From NCBI GenBank assembly GCA_032718475.1, contig JAUCBJ010007215.1:1-64000 (forward strand): DNA of 64,000 nt. Direction: 5' to 3'. Positions 33,047 through 44,400 of this stretch are shown piece by piece. The notes under the pieces were generated by a model. The model was given only the letters and a program-made list of their open reading frames with translations, was not told the origin of the DNA and did no database searches. The stretch comes from Nemertoderma westbladi (taxonomy: Eukaryota > Xenacoelomorpha > Nemertodermatida > Nemertodermatidae). The number at the start of each line of letters is the position of its first letter. Positions within the stretch are counted from its first letter, which is position 1. A program made the translations under genes and the position numbers.

Positions 33047-33820
33047 ATGGCAAACCAGGGTGTGGTATTTGCCCCGAGAGCTGACTCGGCAAAAAAGCAC
33101 CCACCAATCCCCACTATGGATTACATTAGTAATGCGGAGGTCCAGCCACTAAAGGCCAGTGGAATGACTGGACACAATCGGCCTCACAGGCGTCAGTTAT
33201 CTCCTGACCGGCTGCCTGTCTCACCCCCTATTGGAGAGAGAGCGGCAAACAATTCTTTGAGTCCCTTTCCTGATGACCTTTCTGGCCCAAACCCTGGGTC
33301 ACCAGGGAGGCCATATTGTGAGGGGGAGAGGGATTCTGGAGTTGGAGGCTACTCTCATGTTCCACCCCGACCAACAAAGCCATTGGTGAATCTGAGGCAA
33401 GTCACTCGACTAGCCTCAGTAAACACCCTAACACTCGGGTCCCCAATGCGACAAGGTGAGCTGACTGCCTTGGCAGATAAGCTTTCTCTTAGTGCAGTGG
33501 GTGTTCAAGAGCACCAAATGCAGACTGGACAGACTGATGAGGTTCTGATTAAGGACATGGGGGCGGTTGGCGACTAGCCCTCGCATCAGCAGATGATAGT
33601 GGCAATGGTGGAATTGGTCTATTGATTCTGATTGTGTGCTACTCTCCAACTAGTGTTGCCCAGAATTTCTACCAGAATCTACAAGCAGCTACTGATGGAG
33701 TGGATCAGCATGCATTCTTAACATTCCTGGGAGACTTTAATGCAAGTCTGCATCAATCACCTATATCGCCCTGGGTCTATAGCAATAGTGTCAACCTTCA
33801 GACTTCAGAAGTGCCGAAAT
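33047..33820 (+). pseudogene. LINE-A endonuclease region
   Basis: The frame 33047-33577 ends with SVNTLTLGSPMRQGEL...LSLSAVGVQEHQM, corresponding to the N-terminal strand and the catalytic Glu motif (QE) of APE-type LINE endonucleases. After a frame change, CYSPTSVAQNFYQNLQ and FLTFLGDFNASL (33610-33765) give the GDFN motif. The remaining third, with the SDH motif, is deleted. The domain would nick target DNA. Confidence 0.78.
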
Positions 33821-33849
33821 GACCTCTACAAGGCGCAGAAAGAGTCCTG

Positions 33850-35560
33850 ACTCAAACAGACTACAGCGGCCAAGAATGCAGTTAAGGCTGCATCTAGGTC
33901 CCTGAACAGGCAGTACTCTGTTAATTTACAGGAGCTAATAAACCAACAGGTTGATGCCATCAATGATGCTGACGACAAAAGGCAATCATCCCAGGCATGG
34001 ACATAGATCAACTTGCTTGCTGGTCGAAAAAGCCAACCAACCACCAAGGTTAAGGCTGAATCACTAGCCAATCGCCTCAATGGTTGGAAGGCCCACTTTG
34101 AAAAGCTCCTCAATAATGACAGGGTATTGCCTGATAACTTTATAGAAGTAAAAGTGTCTGAGTCTGTACTCCCAGATATTCCCATTGGCGATATCTCCTT
34201 TGCAGAAGTGAAGGCTGCTGCAAAGAGCTTTAAGACCAATCGTGCAGTGGAGTAAATGGTGTTCCCGTGAGGTCTTTAAAATACCTGAGTGTTTAAAGCT
34301 CATCTATCCCATCATAGTAGACATGTACCGAACAACAAGAGTCCCACAAGAAATGAAAACAAATAAGTTTGTGCCAGTTCCCAAGAAAGGCAACCTAACA
34401 CTCTATGGTTCTTTTCGGGGAATCTCATTGATCTCGATTGCTGCAAAGCTATACAATAGAATTCTATTAAATCGCATCAGGGATCCCATTGAGAGACTGC
34501 TGCGTGGAAATCAGAATGGGTTCCGTAAAGGTCGTGGGACCATGGAGCCCATTCTGGCACTTAGAAGGATAATTGAAGAGTTATCAAAAAAGACAGGCAT
34601 CTGGCTGTTATCTTTGTTGACTTCTTCAAGGCCTTTGATTCAGTCTCTCGCTCACGTATGTTCAGCATACTTTCATTATATGGGATTCCTGATGAAATTA
34701 TTGCAGCAATCAGATCAGTATACGATGGTTCGACAACATTTGTGTCTACTGTTGACGGTGACACAGAACCATTTGAAGTGTTATGGGGCGACCTCCAGGG
34801 AGACACACTTGCACCATTCTTGTTCATAATTGTAGTTGACTATGTTCTACGCATGTCCTTAGATCATCATAATGATGATGGGGTGATGATATCTCCACCT
34901 ACTGGCTCCAGAAGTCGAGGAAATAGTATCGAGGAAAAGTACATAACTGATCTAGACTTTGCTGATGACTTAGGAGTACTCTCAGAATCACTAGAGGGAG
35001 CCCAACGGCTCCTCAGCTCATTAGAACATGCTGCCTCTAGTGTTGGTCTTTTTATTAACTCCAGAAAGACCAAAATTTTGACAGTTAACTTTGAAAGTCA
35101 TCAGCAAGTCTCTGATCGGATGAGCATAAGCTCAAAAGATGGTATGCTTGAGCATGTGGATGACTTCTATTACCTGGGATCATGGATCCGGTGAGGACCT
35201 TCGAATACATAAGGGAAAGGCATCGGCAGCCTTCAATAGGCTTTCCAGGATTTGGAAGTCAACGAGAAATAATCGGAAACTTAAGGTCCGATTATTTAGA
35301 GCAGCAGTAGTTCCAGTACTCGTCTATGGGAGTCCATGCTGGGCTCTAACAGCTGAGGACACCAAATCTCTGGATGGCACATTCACAAGAATGCTACGCC
35401 GGGTTCATTGTGTCAAGTTCAATGCACACATCTCCAACCAGACACTATATAACATTGGAGGTGTCTCATTGGTTCCCCCAAGCTTGACACTAGAACAGAA
35501 TCGCCTCCGCGTTGCAGGGCATTGCTTTCGCCGTGAGGACCAGCCAGTGCATGCATAATC
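33850..35560 (+). pseudogene. LINE-A reverse transcriptase and C-terminal region
   Basis: The linker (33850-34250) is followed by RT with VPVPKKGN (fingers), RGISLISIAAKLYNRILLNR, NGFRKGRGT, then GDLQGDTLAPFLF and LDFADDLGVL (FADD catalytic centre, about 34955-34985), NSRKTKILTVNF and FYYLGSWI. A C-terminal segment with VLVYGSPCWALTAEDTKSLDGT runs to 35558. Frame breaks lie near 34250, 34620 and 35190. It would perform target-primed reverse transcription if intact. Confidence 0.85.
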
Positions 35561-35785
35561 TTGTACTTTGACAGCCTCATGGAGTGAATAAGCATGGTGG
35601 ACAGCCCATGACTTTCTTGAGACGCATCTTAAAGGACACTGGCCTTGAAGATGCGGATGATCTAGCAAATGTCATGGGTGATAGGGAGTTGTGGCGGTGC
35701 AATTTTGTCGATAAGCCGGCACAGCATTCTTAAAAATGCAGCTGCAATGCAGCATGCCGATCCTAGTAGTAGTAGTAGTAGTAGC

Positions 35786-36081
35786 TTACATTCTTTGTCA
35801 ATAGTATAATAAACATTTTCTGCCTATAGAAATCTACTTAACTTTAACCTTACTAGGACTGTCAGCACTGCTTCCTTCTCAGATTGATAGTTCCACAACA
35901 ATTAACATTGCATCAGAAAGTGATGTCGGCATTGGTCAGAAACCCCACACTCTTCATCATTTCTTCTATTGCCTTATCTTTTTCACTTTGTCAATGTCAA
36001 TAGCTTCCTCTGAGTATAGGTTTTCTGCCTTGGAACTGTAGACATTATAACTAATAGTAAAGATAAAATTTGGTTAAAATA
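35786..36081. other. Spacer before the Helitron nest
   Basis: AT-rich, nothing recognised. Confidence 0.4.
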
Positions 36082-36672
36082 CTAGAAAGGCATTTCCTAA
36101 AGGAAATGCAACCACGAAGCTAAGGAAAATTAAACAAACGGCCACAATTTGGTTCGTTGCTTAGCCTAGTTTAGTAGCATTTGCTAATAATTAACTTCCA
36201 TTCCCATGGAAACTAGAGTTCTCTGGAACTTTTGGTTTAACCTTTGAAAAAAGATTCAGTCCAGATTGTGGTTCAGATAACATATACCGAGTTTCAGAAA
36301 ATATTGCAATTATGTCCAAATTACTGATTTTCTATCAATATGCATCTGTTTGCAGTGGTTGCCATGGAAACTGAAAAATAGAAACTAATAAATAAATAAA
36401 CTCAAGTTACTACGGTAACTAGATATTTCTGGAATGTTTTGAGTTTCACTAAAAGTTCCAACTAGTGGTCCAGATCAGAACACATACCCAGTTTCATAAA
36501 ATTTTATCGCGAAGTCTATGTCAAAATGAGTATTTTTTGTATAAAAACATCTGTTTTCAGCGGTTGTCATGGTAACTGCAAAATAGAACAATGTAATTCG
36601 GATGCAGAATAAGTTATATAGTGGGGGTAGTTGGTCCCAAGTCATAACACCTTAACCTTAGGCTTCAAATTA

Positions 36673-37767
36673 CTACTAGGTCGAGCGAACTCGGACAGTG
36701 GAAATGAGATCCTTCCAGGCTTCCCGATTCTCCATAGTTGTCGCAATTTCGTTTCTCCCAAGTTCAGTATCCCTTTCAAGTTGATCTATATATGTTATGG
36801 CAGGTCGTCCACGACTACGCTTTCCATGAGTTGTTTGCCAGAAAAGTAGATCTGGTATGACCTCGTCTTTACTTCGCCAGCAGTGCCCACTGAATCTTAA
36901 TCTGCGTTCACGGAGGGTGGTTGATACAGGTGGTATTGTACCATAAAGCTCGGCATTTGTCATGTGTTGTCTCCAGCTGATGTTTAGGGCTGCCCTTAGT
37001 AGTCTTGTGTAGCAACCATCAATTCGTTGTTCAAGTGATTTAGTCAGTGTCCAGGTCTCACCGCCGTATAAAAATTGTCTTTCCACTGTGGCTCGAAAGA
37101 ACTTGGTCTTCAGGTGCCTGGAGAGATCTGATTTCCAGATGGCATCCATTTTTGATAGAGCTACCCAAGCCTTTGCTTTCCTAACTTCTATGTCCTTTTT
37201 GCTACTCTCTATCCACGATCCAAGGTACTGGAAGTCATCTACCTCCCTTAGTTGATTATTATCAATGGTTGTCAAGTTTCCATCAACATTAAAGGTCATG
37301 AATTCGGTCTTGGTAGCATTTATATGCAATCCAACCTCCTTAGCAGCCCTCTCCACTTTATTTAGTAGAAGCTGTGCATCTGCTAGCGTATTAGAGAGCA
37401 GGGCGATGTCATCCGCAAAGTCGGTGTCTGTGACTGTAGTTGCTGGATATCTACTACTTCTGCGTTCTTGAAGTGTGAATCCCAGATCTTCACCCTTTGT
37501 GGCCGTCCTCATTGCGTAATCCAGCACAATTACAAATAGTAATGGTGCTAATGTGTCACCTTGCAGTACGCCAGCCAGGATTGAGAAAAACTCAGTTTCA
37601 CCATCTGGTGAGAGTACCTGCGCTTCTGTGTCACAATATAACAATCCAATGCCAGCAACAATTACTTCTGGTATTCCATAAGCACTTAGGATTTCAAGCA
37701 TTTTACCTCTATGGATGGAGTCGAATGCCTTCTTGAAGTCCACAAAAGTCATGACTGCGGGGAGATT
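36673..37767 (-). mobile_element. LINE-B insertion with 10-bp target duplication
   Basis: CTTCAAATTA flanks the insert on both sides (36663-36672 and 37768-37777), an exact target-site duplication within Helitron copy E1. The insert is 1095 bp, truncated at its 5' end inside the RT, and has a residual TAG tail on the left. Its ORF is open throughout, indicating a young insertion. Confidence 0.93.
36676..37760 (-). CDS. LINE-B reverse transcriptase C-terminal part, intact frame
   Basis: About 360 uninterrupted codons: MTFVDFKKAFDS (RT motif A, catalytic Asp), LAGVLQGDTLAPLLF (motif B), TDFADDIALLS (FADD, motif C), INATKTEFMTF (motif D), FQYLGSWI, then the post-RT region with FLYGGETWTLTKSLEQRIDG and a C-terminus ending KDLISTVRVRST. 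The endonuclease and RT fingers are lost by 5' truncation, so the protein cannot work alone. It is the best preserved LINE coding region here. Confidence 0.9.
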
Positions 37768-38208
37768 CTTCAAATTAACATTTTATAAATTTTAACATCT
37801 GTTTAGCCTGGTTGCCAAGGTAACTGGATTTTCTATTTAACCTCAATCAGCTCTGCTATGGACCTTATAGTTGAGTTGAGAAACCCCAAGTTTATATCTA
37901 TTATAGTTTTCCTATAAATAGAGTTATAAATATTGACCTGAAATACATAGACTTTTTTCTAAGTCCGTTGCCATGGAAACCAGATTTTTCCTGGATATGA
38001 GACCCAGCCCAAACGATGCGCCTCAATGAGTAGTATATACAAGCAAAATTCCAGGGTACTTTTAAAGGCTAGTTTTTTCCCCGGTCAAAAAAAACTAATC
38101 TGCCCCATACAAGTAAAAGGGCCCACTACGAATACACCATCTCAGCTAAGGAAAATAAGGAAAATCTTTCTTAGCTAAAGTAGTTGATTTTCCTTAGCTT
38201 CGTGGATA

Positions 38209-38296
38209 CTAGAAAGGCATTTTCGAAAGTAAATGCAACCACGAAGCTAAGGAAAATTAAACAAAGGGCCACAATTTGGTTTGTTGCTTAGCCTAG
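38209..38296 (-). mobile_element. Helitron-like copy E2, 3' terminal fragment
   Basis: Begins 2 bp after E1 with CTAGAAAGGC and includes the 3' hairpin (with substitutions) and subterminal repeat, matching full copies to about 38296. It then switches abruptly to unrelated sequence: truncated, or a subfamily with a different interior. Confidence 0.8.
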
Positions 38297-40547
38297 GTGG
38301 GATAAATATTTCTCCATTTCACGCAACACCGCCGCGGCCGCTATGAGGGAGGTAAATACCGCGGCCGCTCCTAAAGCCGCAGGCCCTCGCTAACTATATA
38401 GGTTAACTTGGGATTCTGGGGGACTTTTCGATGAAGGAACTGACCAAATTTTTTTATTTTCTCACCAGGGGAGCGGCTCGGAATTCTAAGATATTAGCAA
38501 CTCTAACATTATGAAATATAACCCTTCGACGGACACGGCGGACAAAAAACCGTCATTTTTTCGACAATTTTAAAATTTTTTTGAAAGGCGCTCTACAGTG
38601 GCTCGAAAAAACCCTAGGTTATTGCTTAGCCGACGCCGGGATACGATAGAAGGGATTAATTAGTGAATTCGTTTTTTTTTTCAAAAAAGATTACCACGCC
38701 TTTTTTCCGAAAATGTCCGTCAAAGTTGAAAAAACGGACAAAATGACTTTGCGGGATCGGCTATAACTCGGCTAATATTAATCGTACGGGGACGAAAGTA
38801 ATGCGGTTGGAAAGGGGAAGAGTGGTACTACCTTCGTATCGAATGGGGGTAAGATATTTATTAAAATTTCGGGTGGAAAAAGGGGCTGTAAATTTGTACG
38901 TTTTTGTCCGTCTTTTTTGGAAAACTTATTTCCGAAATGTTTAATTCGACAACGCGGGTAGGAATCCACTAATTCTTTTATGAAACTCGTAGAAGACCAT
39001 TGGGGCTACGTTCCTATCGAATGGGGGTACAAAAAATATGTCGGCAATAGGGGCCAAAAAGGGCCAGAATTTGTAAAGTAGTTTTTATCGAATAATTTTT
39101 TATTTTTAACTTTAGTTGGTTAAGGTACATTCTATACAGTCAATATCCATACGGGGAATTCAAATATGCTATCGGTTTTGCTCCAAGGATGATATTAAAA
39201 AAATGAGGGCCAAAATTATAATTTCGCGCTTCAAACTTGCTTCGCGGGAAATCGTCTAGCTCGAAAACTACTTAACTTACGGGAGATTTGTTTACACAGA
39301 CTTATAGTGCGTTAAATTATCTATCTAACAGCGTTAATCACAGCGCCGGAGGTATTATAAAACTGGAGCGGCAGGCGATCGTGTGAAATATAATATTTAT
39401 AAAAAGGGACGAAAAATTTTTTTTTTTAACAAATCGCTATTCCATTATAATTTAGCGTATTGCGCCAAAAGTACCTGTAAAAAGTATCAAATTAACTCCG
39501 CTATCTTGTATCTTAACATATATAATTAAAATTACGAATTTTAAGGGTCGAAAAATATCGCGTTATTTTGGCCCTTTTTTTTAATTTTTTTGGGGCCAAA
39601 AATAACCCCTTCTCAAAAGATTAAGAAAAAAATTACGGCAAAGAATATACAAATTTTATTGAATTTGGACCACCAGAACCGAAGTTAGAGCGATTTTAGT
39701 GAAAAAATAAAAATAATTTTTTTTGCAAAAAAATTAAGAATGGTCAGGTCAATATTGGGTTTCGAACCCACGAACTTAGGTATCGTTAACGTGATTGATA
39801 ACCACTAGACTACGTGACCAAGAGAATTTGAAATTTTCGAGTGACTATTTTTAAACGTAAATAACTTCGGTTCTAGAGGGCCGTTTAATCTGAAACTTTT
39901 TTCATTGGATAGAGAATAGATTGTAGTGTGTGAAATAGGATACAACTTGGGAAAAGACGCATGTGCACTTAGTGCAAAATGCACTTAAATAGTGAACATT
40001 TTTTCGATATTTCAAACACTATTATTTCCAGTTCTATTCATCGTATAATGTTATTTTTTGGATTAAAATGTAGTTTGGAATGATTTCTAACTATAATCGT
40101 AACATTTGTTTAACTTTTTATGTCTATAAAGTGACTTAAAATGTCCATGAATATGGTCGAAAATCGCAAATCCAGATTTATTAAATTGGATTTTTGACAC
40201 TTTTAGCGACTGACACTTGATCATACACTATCGTAGATCGGTAAAGGATAAACATAAGTTTGTTAAATAAGAGCCACCATTACGATCTGCTAAAGTGCAC
40301 TTGTACAAATAAGTGTGCAAAAGTGCAAATTTTTTAATAAGGCCAAATTATATAGTATTGGGTTATTTTCTTTGCAGATACTTTATTTTCATATTAATAT
40401 GTTGTTTGAACCTTACTGAGCGCATTAGGGGATATGCGTACAAATAACCGGCCCTTATGAGGCTTCGATTGGGTAAATTAATAAAACATAAGGTTGTATA
40501 GTATAATATTCTAAAAACCAGTGTGATATTAAATGCACTTTAAATAA
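38297..40547. other. Unassigned sequence inside the nest region
   Basis: A CCGCGGCCGC motif occurs twice at 38331-38370. A region rich in GTCCGT/ACGGAC lies at 38530-38930, and the phrase CTATCGAATGGGGGTA or similar occurs at about 38838 and 39013. Clusters of GTGCACTT/AAGTGCA lie at 39960-40000 and 40290-40335. No coding frame. It may be the interior of an unrecognised repeat. Confidence 0.4.
39747..39819 (-). repeat. tRNA-like sequence (Val-like), pseudogene or SINE head
   Basis: 73 nt on the minus strand with an A-box (TAGTCTAGTGGTTATCA) and B-box (GGTTCGAAACC) at tRNA spacing. The first five acceptor pairs form, but the anticodon stem does not, so it is not a functional tRNA gene. Confidence 0.55.
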
Positions 40548-40674
40548 TAAATAGAAATCAAATAACAATTGGACCACACAATTAAAAACTCGCACAATTT
40601 TGTACTTATTATATCGCTTCAAATTAATTCAACAGTGGATATTTGGGGGAAGGGGGAAGTTACAGTGTGTATTC

Positions 40675-40723
40675 GGGGGAAGTTTGGTGAACTGCATTTA
40701 TGCAGTGAATCCAAACTTCCCCC
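40675..40723. repeat. Strong two-part hairpin
   Basis: GGGGGAAGTTTGG (40675-40687) pairs perfectly with CCAAACTTCCCCC (40711-40723). Inside it ACTGCAT (40691-40697) pairs with ATGCAGT (40700-40706). Confidence 0.8.
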
Positions 40724-40749
40724 TTTGATATATCATATACTTAAGACAT

Positions 40750-41317
40750 GCTAGGGTGACGGGGAAATATTTGTTACTGTCACACTTTGCTTCCATTTAT
40801 CCTATCCTTTATTATTACCCCAGTCAGATAAGAGATAATAAATCAGTAAAAACTAAACTAAACTGTCTTTCATGCAAACAAATTTCTAACTAAAGACGGG
40901 TGAATGACCATGACCATGGAAATAATTTTAAATATAATTGTATATCAACTATTTGGGGAGGCTTCCAAGTTAAACCCGAAAACAATTATTTTGTTACATA
41001 GTAAATAACGTTGTTTGTTCTTCTTCCTCTCATAATAAAATATAAATGAAATATCTCAGATCGCTATGCCCTGTAACATTTCACAACCAAAATATTTAAG
41101 TGTGAAAAGTGTAGGCCTACCACACTCCGCCCAAACAACCTCAAACGCATAGCCAACAAATTTAACAAAAGGTTACATACATGTTGGGTTCATGACGAGA
41201 TGAGTGAAAATTGATCGCGTAATATAAAGTAAAAAATTAAGAGACGGGCTGGCTCTCCTCCACTTTCTTACCCAATGGATATGTTGTTGTAATAATCTAA
41301 TATTGGGGCGGCTTTCT
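40750..41317. other. Unassigned stretch left of the main Helitron host copy
   Basis: AT-rich, no gene recognised. The main host Helitron begins abruptly near 41318 without its 3' terminus. Confidence 0.4.
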
Positions 41318-41484
41318 CTCGTTTAGTAGCATTTGCCAATAAATAACTTATATTCCCATGGAAACTAGAATTCTCTGGAACTGTTGGTTTTACCTTTGAA
41401 AAAAGATTCAGTCCAGATTGTGGTTCAGATAACACATACCAAGTTTCAGAAAATATAGTTTATGTCCAAATTACCGATTTTCTA

Positions 41485-44400
41485 CTAGAAAGGCATTTCC
41501 TAAAGGAAATGCAACCACGAAGCTAAGGAAAATTAAACAAACGGCCACACTTTGGTTCGTTGCTTATAGCCTAGTTTAGTAGCAATTGCCAATAATTTAC
41601 GTCTATTCCCATGGAAACTAGAGTTCTCTGGAACTGTGGGTTTTACCTTTGAAAAAAGATTCAGTCCAGATTGTGGTTCAGATTATAACACATATACCGA
41701 GTTTCAGAAAATATTGTAGTTTATGTCCAAATTACCGATTTTCTATCAAAATGCATCTGTTTGCAGTGGTTGTCATGGAAACTGAAAAATATAATAATGT
41801 AATTCGGATGCAGAATAAGTCATATAGTGGGGGTAGGTCTTGGTCCCAAGTCATAATACTATTAACTTGTGCTTCAAATTATCATTTTATAAATAGTAAC
41901 ATCTGTTTAGTCTTGTTGCTATGGTAACTGTACTTTCTAATTAACCTCAAACGGCTTGGATGGATATGGAAATTATAGATGAGTTACAAAACCCCAAGTT
42001 TATATATATTACAGTTTTGCTAGAAATAGAGTTATCAATATAGACTTGAATGATATAGAGTTTAATAAACTACAGTTACCATGGTAACTAAATTTCTGGA
42101 ATGATTTAAGTTTCACTAAAAGTTCCAACTAGTGGTGCAGATAACACATACCCAGTTTTGTAAAATTTTATCGCGAAGTCTATGTCCAAATGAATAATTT
42201 TTGTATAAAAACATCTGTTTTCGGCTGTTGTCATGGTAACTGAAAAATAGAACAATGTAATTCGGATGCAGAATAAGTTATATAGTGGGGGTAGGGGTTG
42301 GTCTCAAGTCATAACACCTTGCCCTTAGGCCTCAAATTATCATTTTATAAATTTTAACATCTGTTTATCCCGGTTGCCAACGTAACTGGATTTTCTATTT
42401 AGCCTCAATCGGATCTGCTATGGACCTTATAGTTGTGTTGCAAAACCCCAAGTTTAAATCTATTATAGTTTTCCTACAAATAGAGTTATAAATATTGACT
42501 TGAAATACATAGACTTTTTTTGAAGTCCGTTGCCATGGAAACCAGATTTTTCCTGGATATGAGACCCGGCCCAAAAGATGCGCCTCGCCGAGTAGTATAT
42601 ACATGCAAAATTTCAGGGTACTTTTAAAGGCTAGTTTTTTCGCCTATCAAAAAACCCCAAATCTGCCTCACACAAGTAAAATAGCCCACTATGAATAGAC
42701 CATCTCAGCTAAGGAAAATCTTTCTTAGCGAAAGTAGTTGATTTTCCTTAGCTTCGTGGACAAAATTGTGCGAGTTTTTAATTGTGTGGTCCAATTGTTA
42801 TTTGATTTCTATTTACTAGAAAGGCATTTCCTAAAGGAAATGCAACCACGAAGCTAAGGAAAATTAAACAAACGGCCACAATTTGGTTCGTTGCTTAGCC
42901 TAGTTTAGTAGCATTTGCCAATAAATAACTTCTATTCCCATGGAAACTAGAGTTCTCTGGAACTGTTGGTTTTACCTTTGAAAAAAGATTCAGTCCAGAT
43001 TGTTTTTCAGATAACACATCGAGTTTCAGAAAATATTGTAGTTTATGTCCAAATTACAGATTTTCTATCAAAATGCATCTGTTTGCAGTGGTTGTCATGG
43101 AAACTGAAAAATAGAACAATGTAATTCGGATGCAGAATAAGTCATATAGTGGGGGTAGGTGTTGGTCCCAAGTCATAATACTATTAAATTGTGCTTCAAA
43201 TTATCATTTTATTAATTTTAACATCTGTTTACTCTTGTTGCTATGGTAAATGGATTTTCTAATTAACTTCGAACGGCTTGTATATGGACCTTATAGATGA
43301 GTTGCAAAACCCCAAGTTTATATATATTACAGTTTTTCTCCAAATAGAGTTATGATTATAGACTTGAATGATATATAACTTTAAAAAAACTACAGTTACC
43401 ATGGTAACTAGATATTTCTGGAATGTTTTGAGTTTCACTAAAAGTTCCAACTAGTGGTCCAGATAACACATACCTAGTTTCGTAAAATTTTATCGTGAAG
43501 TCTATGTACAAATGAATAATTTTCGTATAAAAACATCTGTTTTCAGCGGTTGTCAAGGTAACTGCAAAATAGAACAATCAAATTCGGACGCAGAATAAGT
43601 TATATAGTGGGGGTAGGGATTGGTCCCAAGTCATCACACCTTAACCTTAGGCTTCAAATTAACATTTTAAAAATTTTAACATCTGTTTAGCCCGGTTGCC
43701 AAGGTAACTGGATTTTCTATTTAACCTCAATCGGCTCTGCTATGGACCTTATAGTTGTGTTGAGAAACCCCAAGTTTATATGTATTATAGTTTTCCTACA
43801 AATAGAGTTACAAATATTGACTTGAAATACATAGACTTTTTTCTAAGTCCGTTGCCATGGAAACCAGATTTTTCCTGGAGATGAGACCCATCCCACACGA
43901 CGCGCCTTGATGAGTTGTATATACATGCAAAATTTCAGGGTACTTTTAAAGGCTAGTTTTTTCCCCGACCAAAAAAAACCAAATCTGCCCCATACAAGTA
44001 AAATAGCCCACTATGAATAGACCATCTCAGCTAAGGAAAATCTTTCTTAGCGAAAGTAGTTGATTTTCCTTAGCTTCGTGGACAAGAAAGGCATTTCCTA
44101 AAGGAAATGCAACCACGAAGCTAAGGAAAATTAAACAAACCGCCACAATTAGTTTGTTGCTTAGCCTAGTTTAGTAGCATTTGACAATAATTAACTTCTA
44201 TTCCCATGGAAACTAGAGTTCTGTGGAACTGTTGTTTTAACCTTTGAAAAAAGATTCAGTACAGATTGTGGTTCAGATAACACATATACAAAGTTTCAGA
44301 AAATATTGTAGTTTATGTCCAAATTACCGATTTTCTATCAAAATGCATCTGTTTGTAGTGGTTGTCATGGAAACTGAAAAATAGAACAATGTAATTCGGA

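Larger units (their letters stand above)
32700..35785 (+). mobile_element. LINE-A non-LTR retrotransposon, internally deleted
   Basis: A plus-strand copy has a 5' region containing two degenerate ~130-bp repeats (about 32800-33040), an APE-type endonuclease N-terminus, RT and C-terminal region, and a 3' (TAG)n tail at about 35764-35783. Frames change at least five times and much of the endonuclease is missing. Related copies lie at 26880-27970 and 54849-54963, both minus. Confidence 0.88.
36082..38206 (-). mobile_element. Helitron-like copy E1, carrying LINE-B
   Basis: Plus-strand left end CTAGAAAGGCATTTCC (element 3' end on the minus strand) and right end CCTTAGCTTCGTGGA (element 5' end TCCACG...). 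Flanking bases are A (36081) and T (38207), the Helitron A|T target with no duplication. After removal of LINE-B it is about 1.02 kb; it lacks ~240 bp of the interior relative to full copies. No Rep/helicase ORF, so non-autonomous. Confidence 0.85.

Noticed and set aside
39747-39819. Functional tRNA-Val gene
   Set aside because: The anticodon stem does not pair and two acceptor pairs fail.
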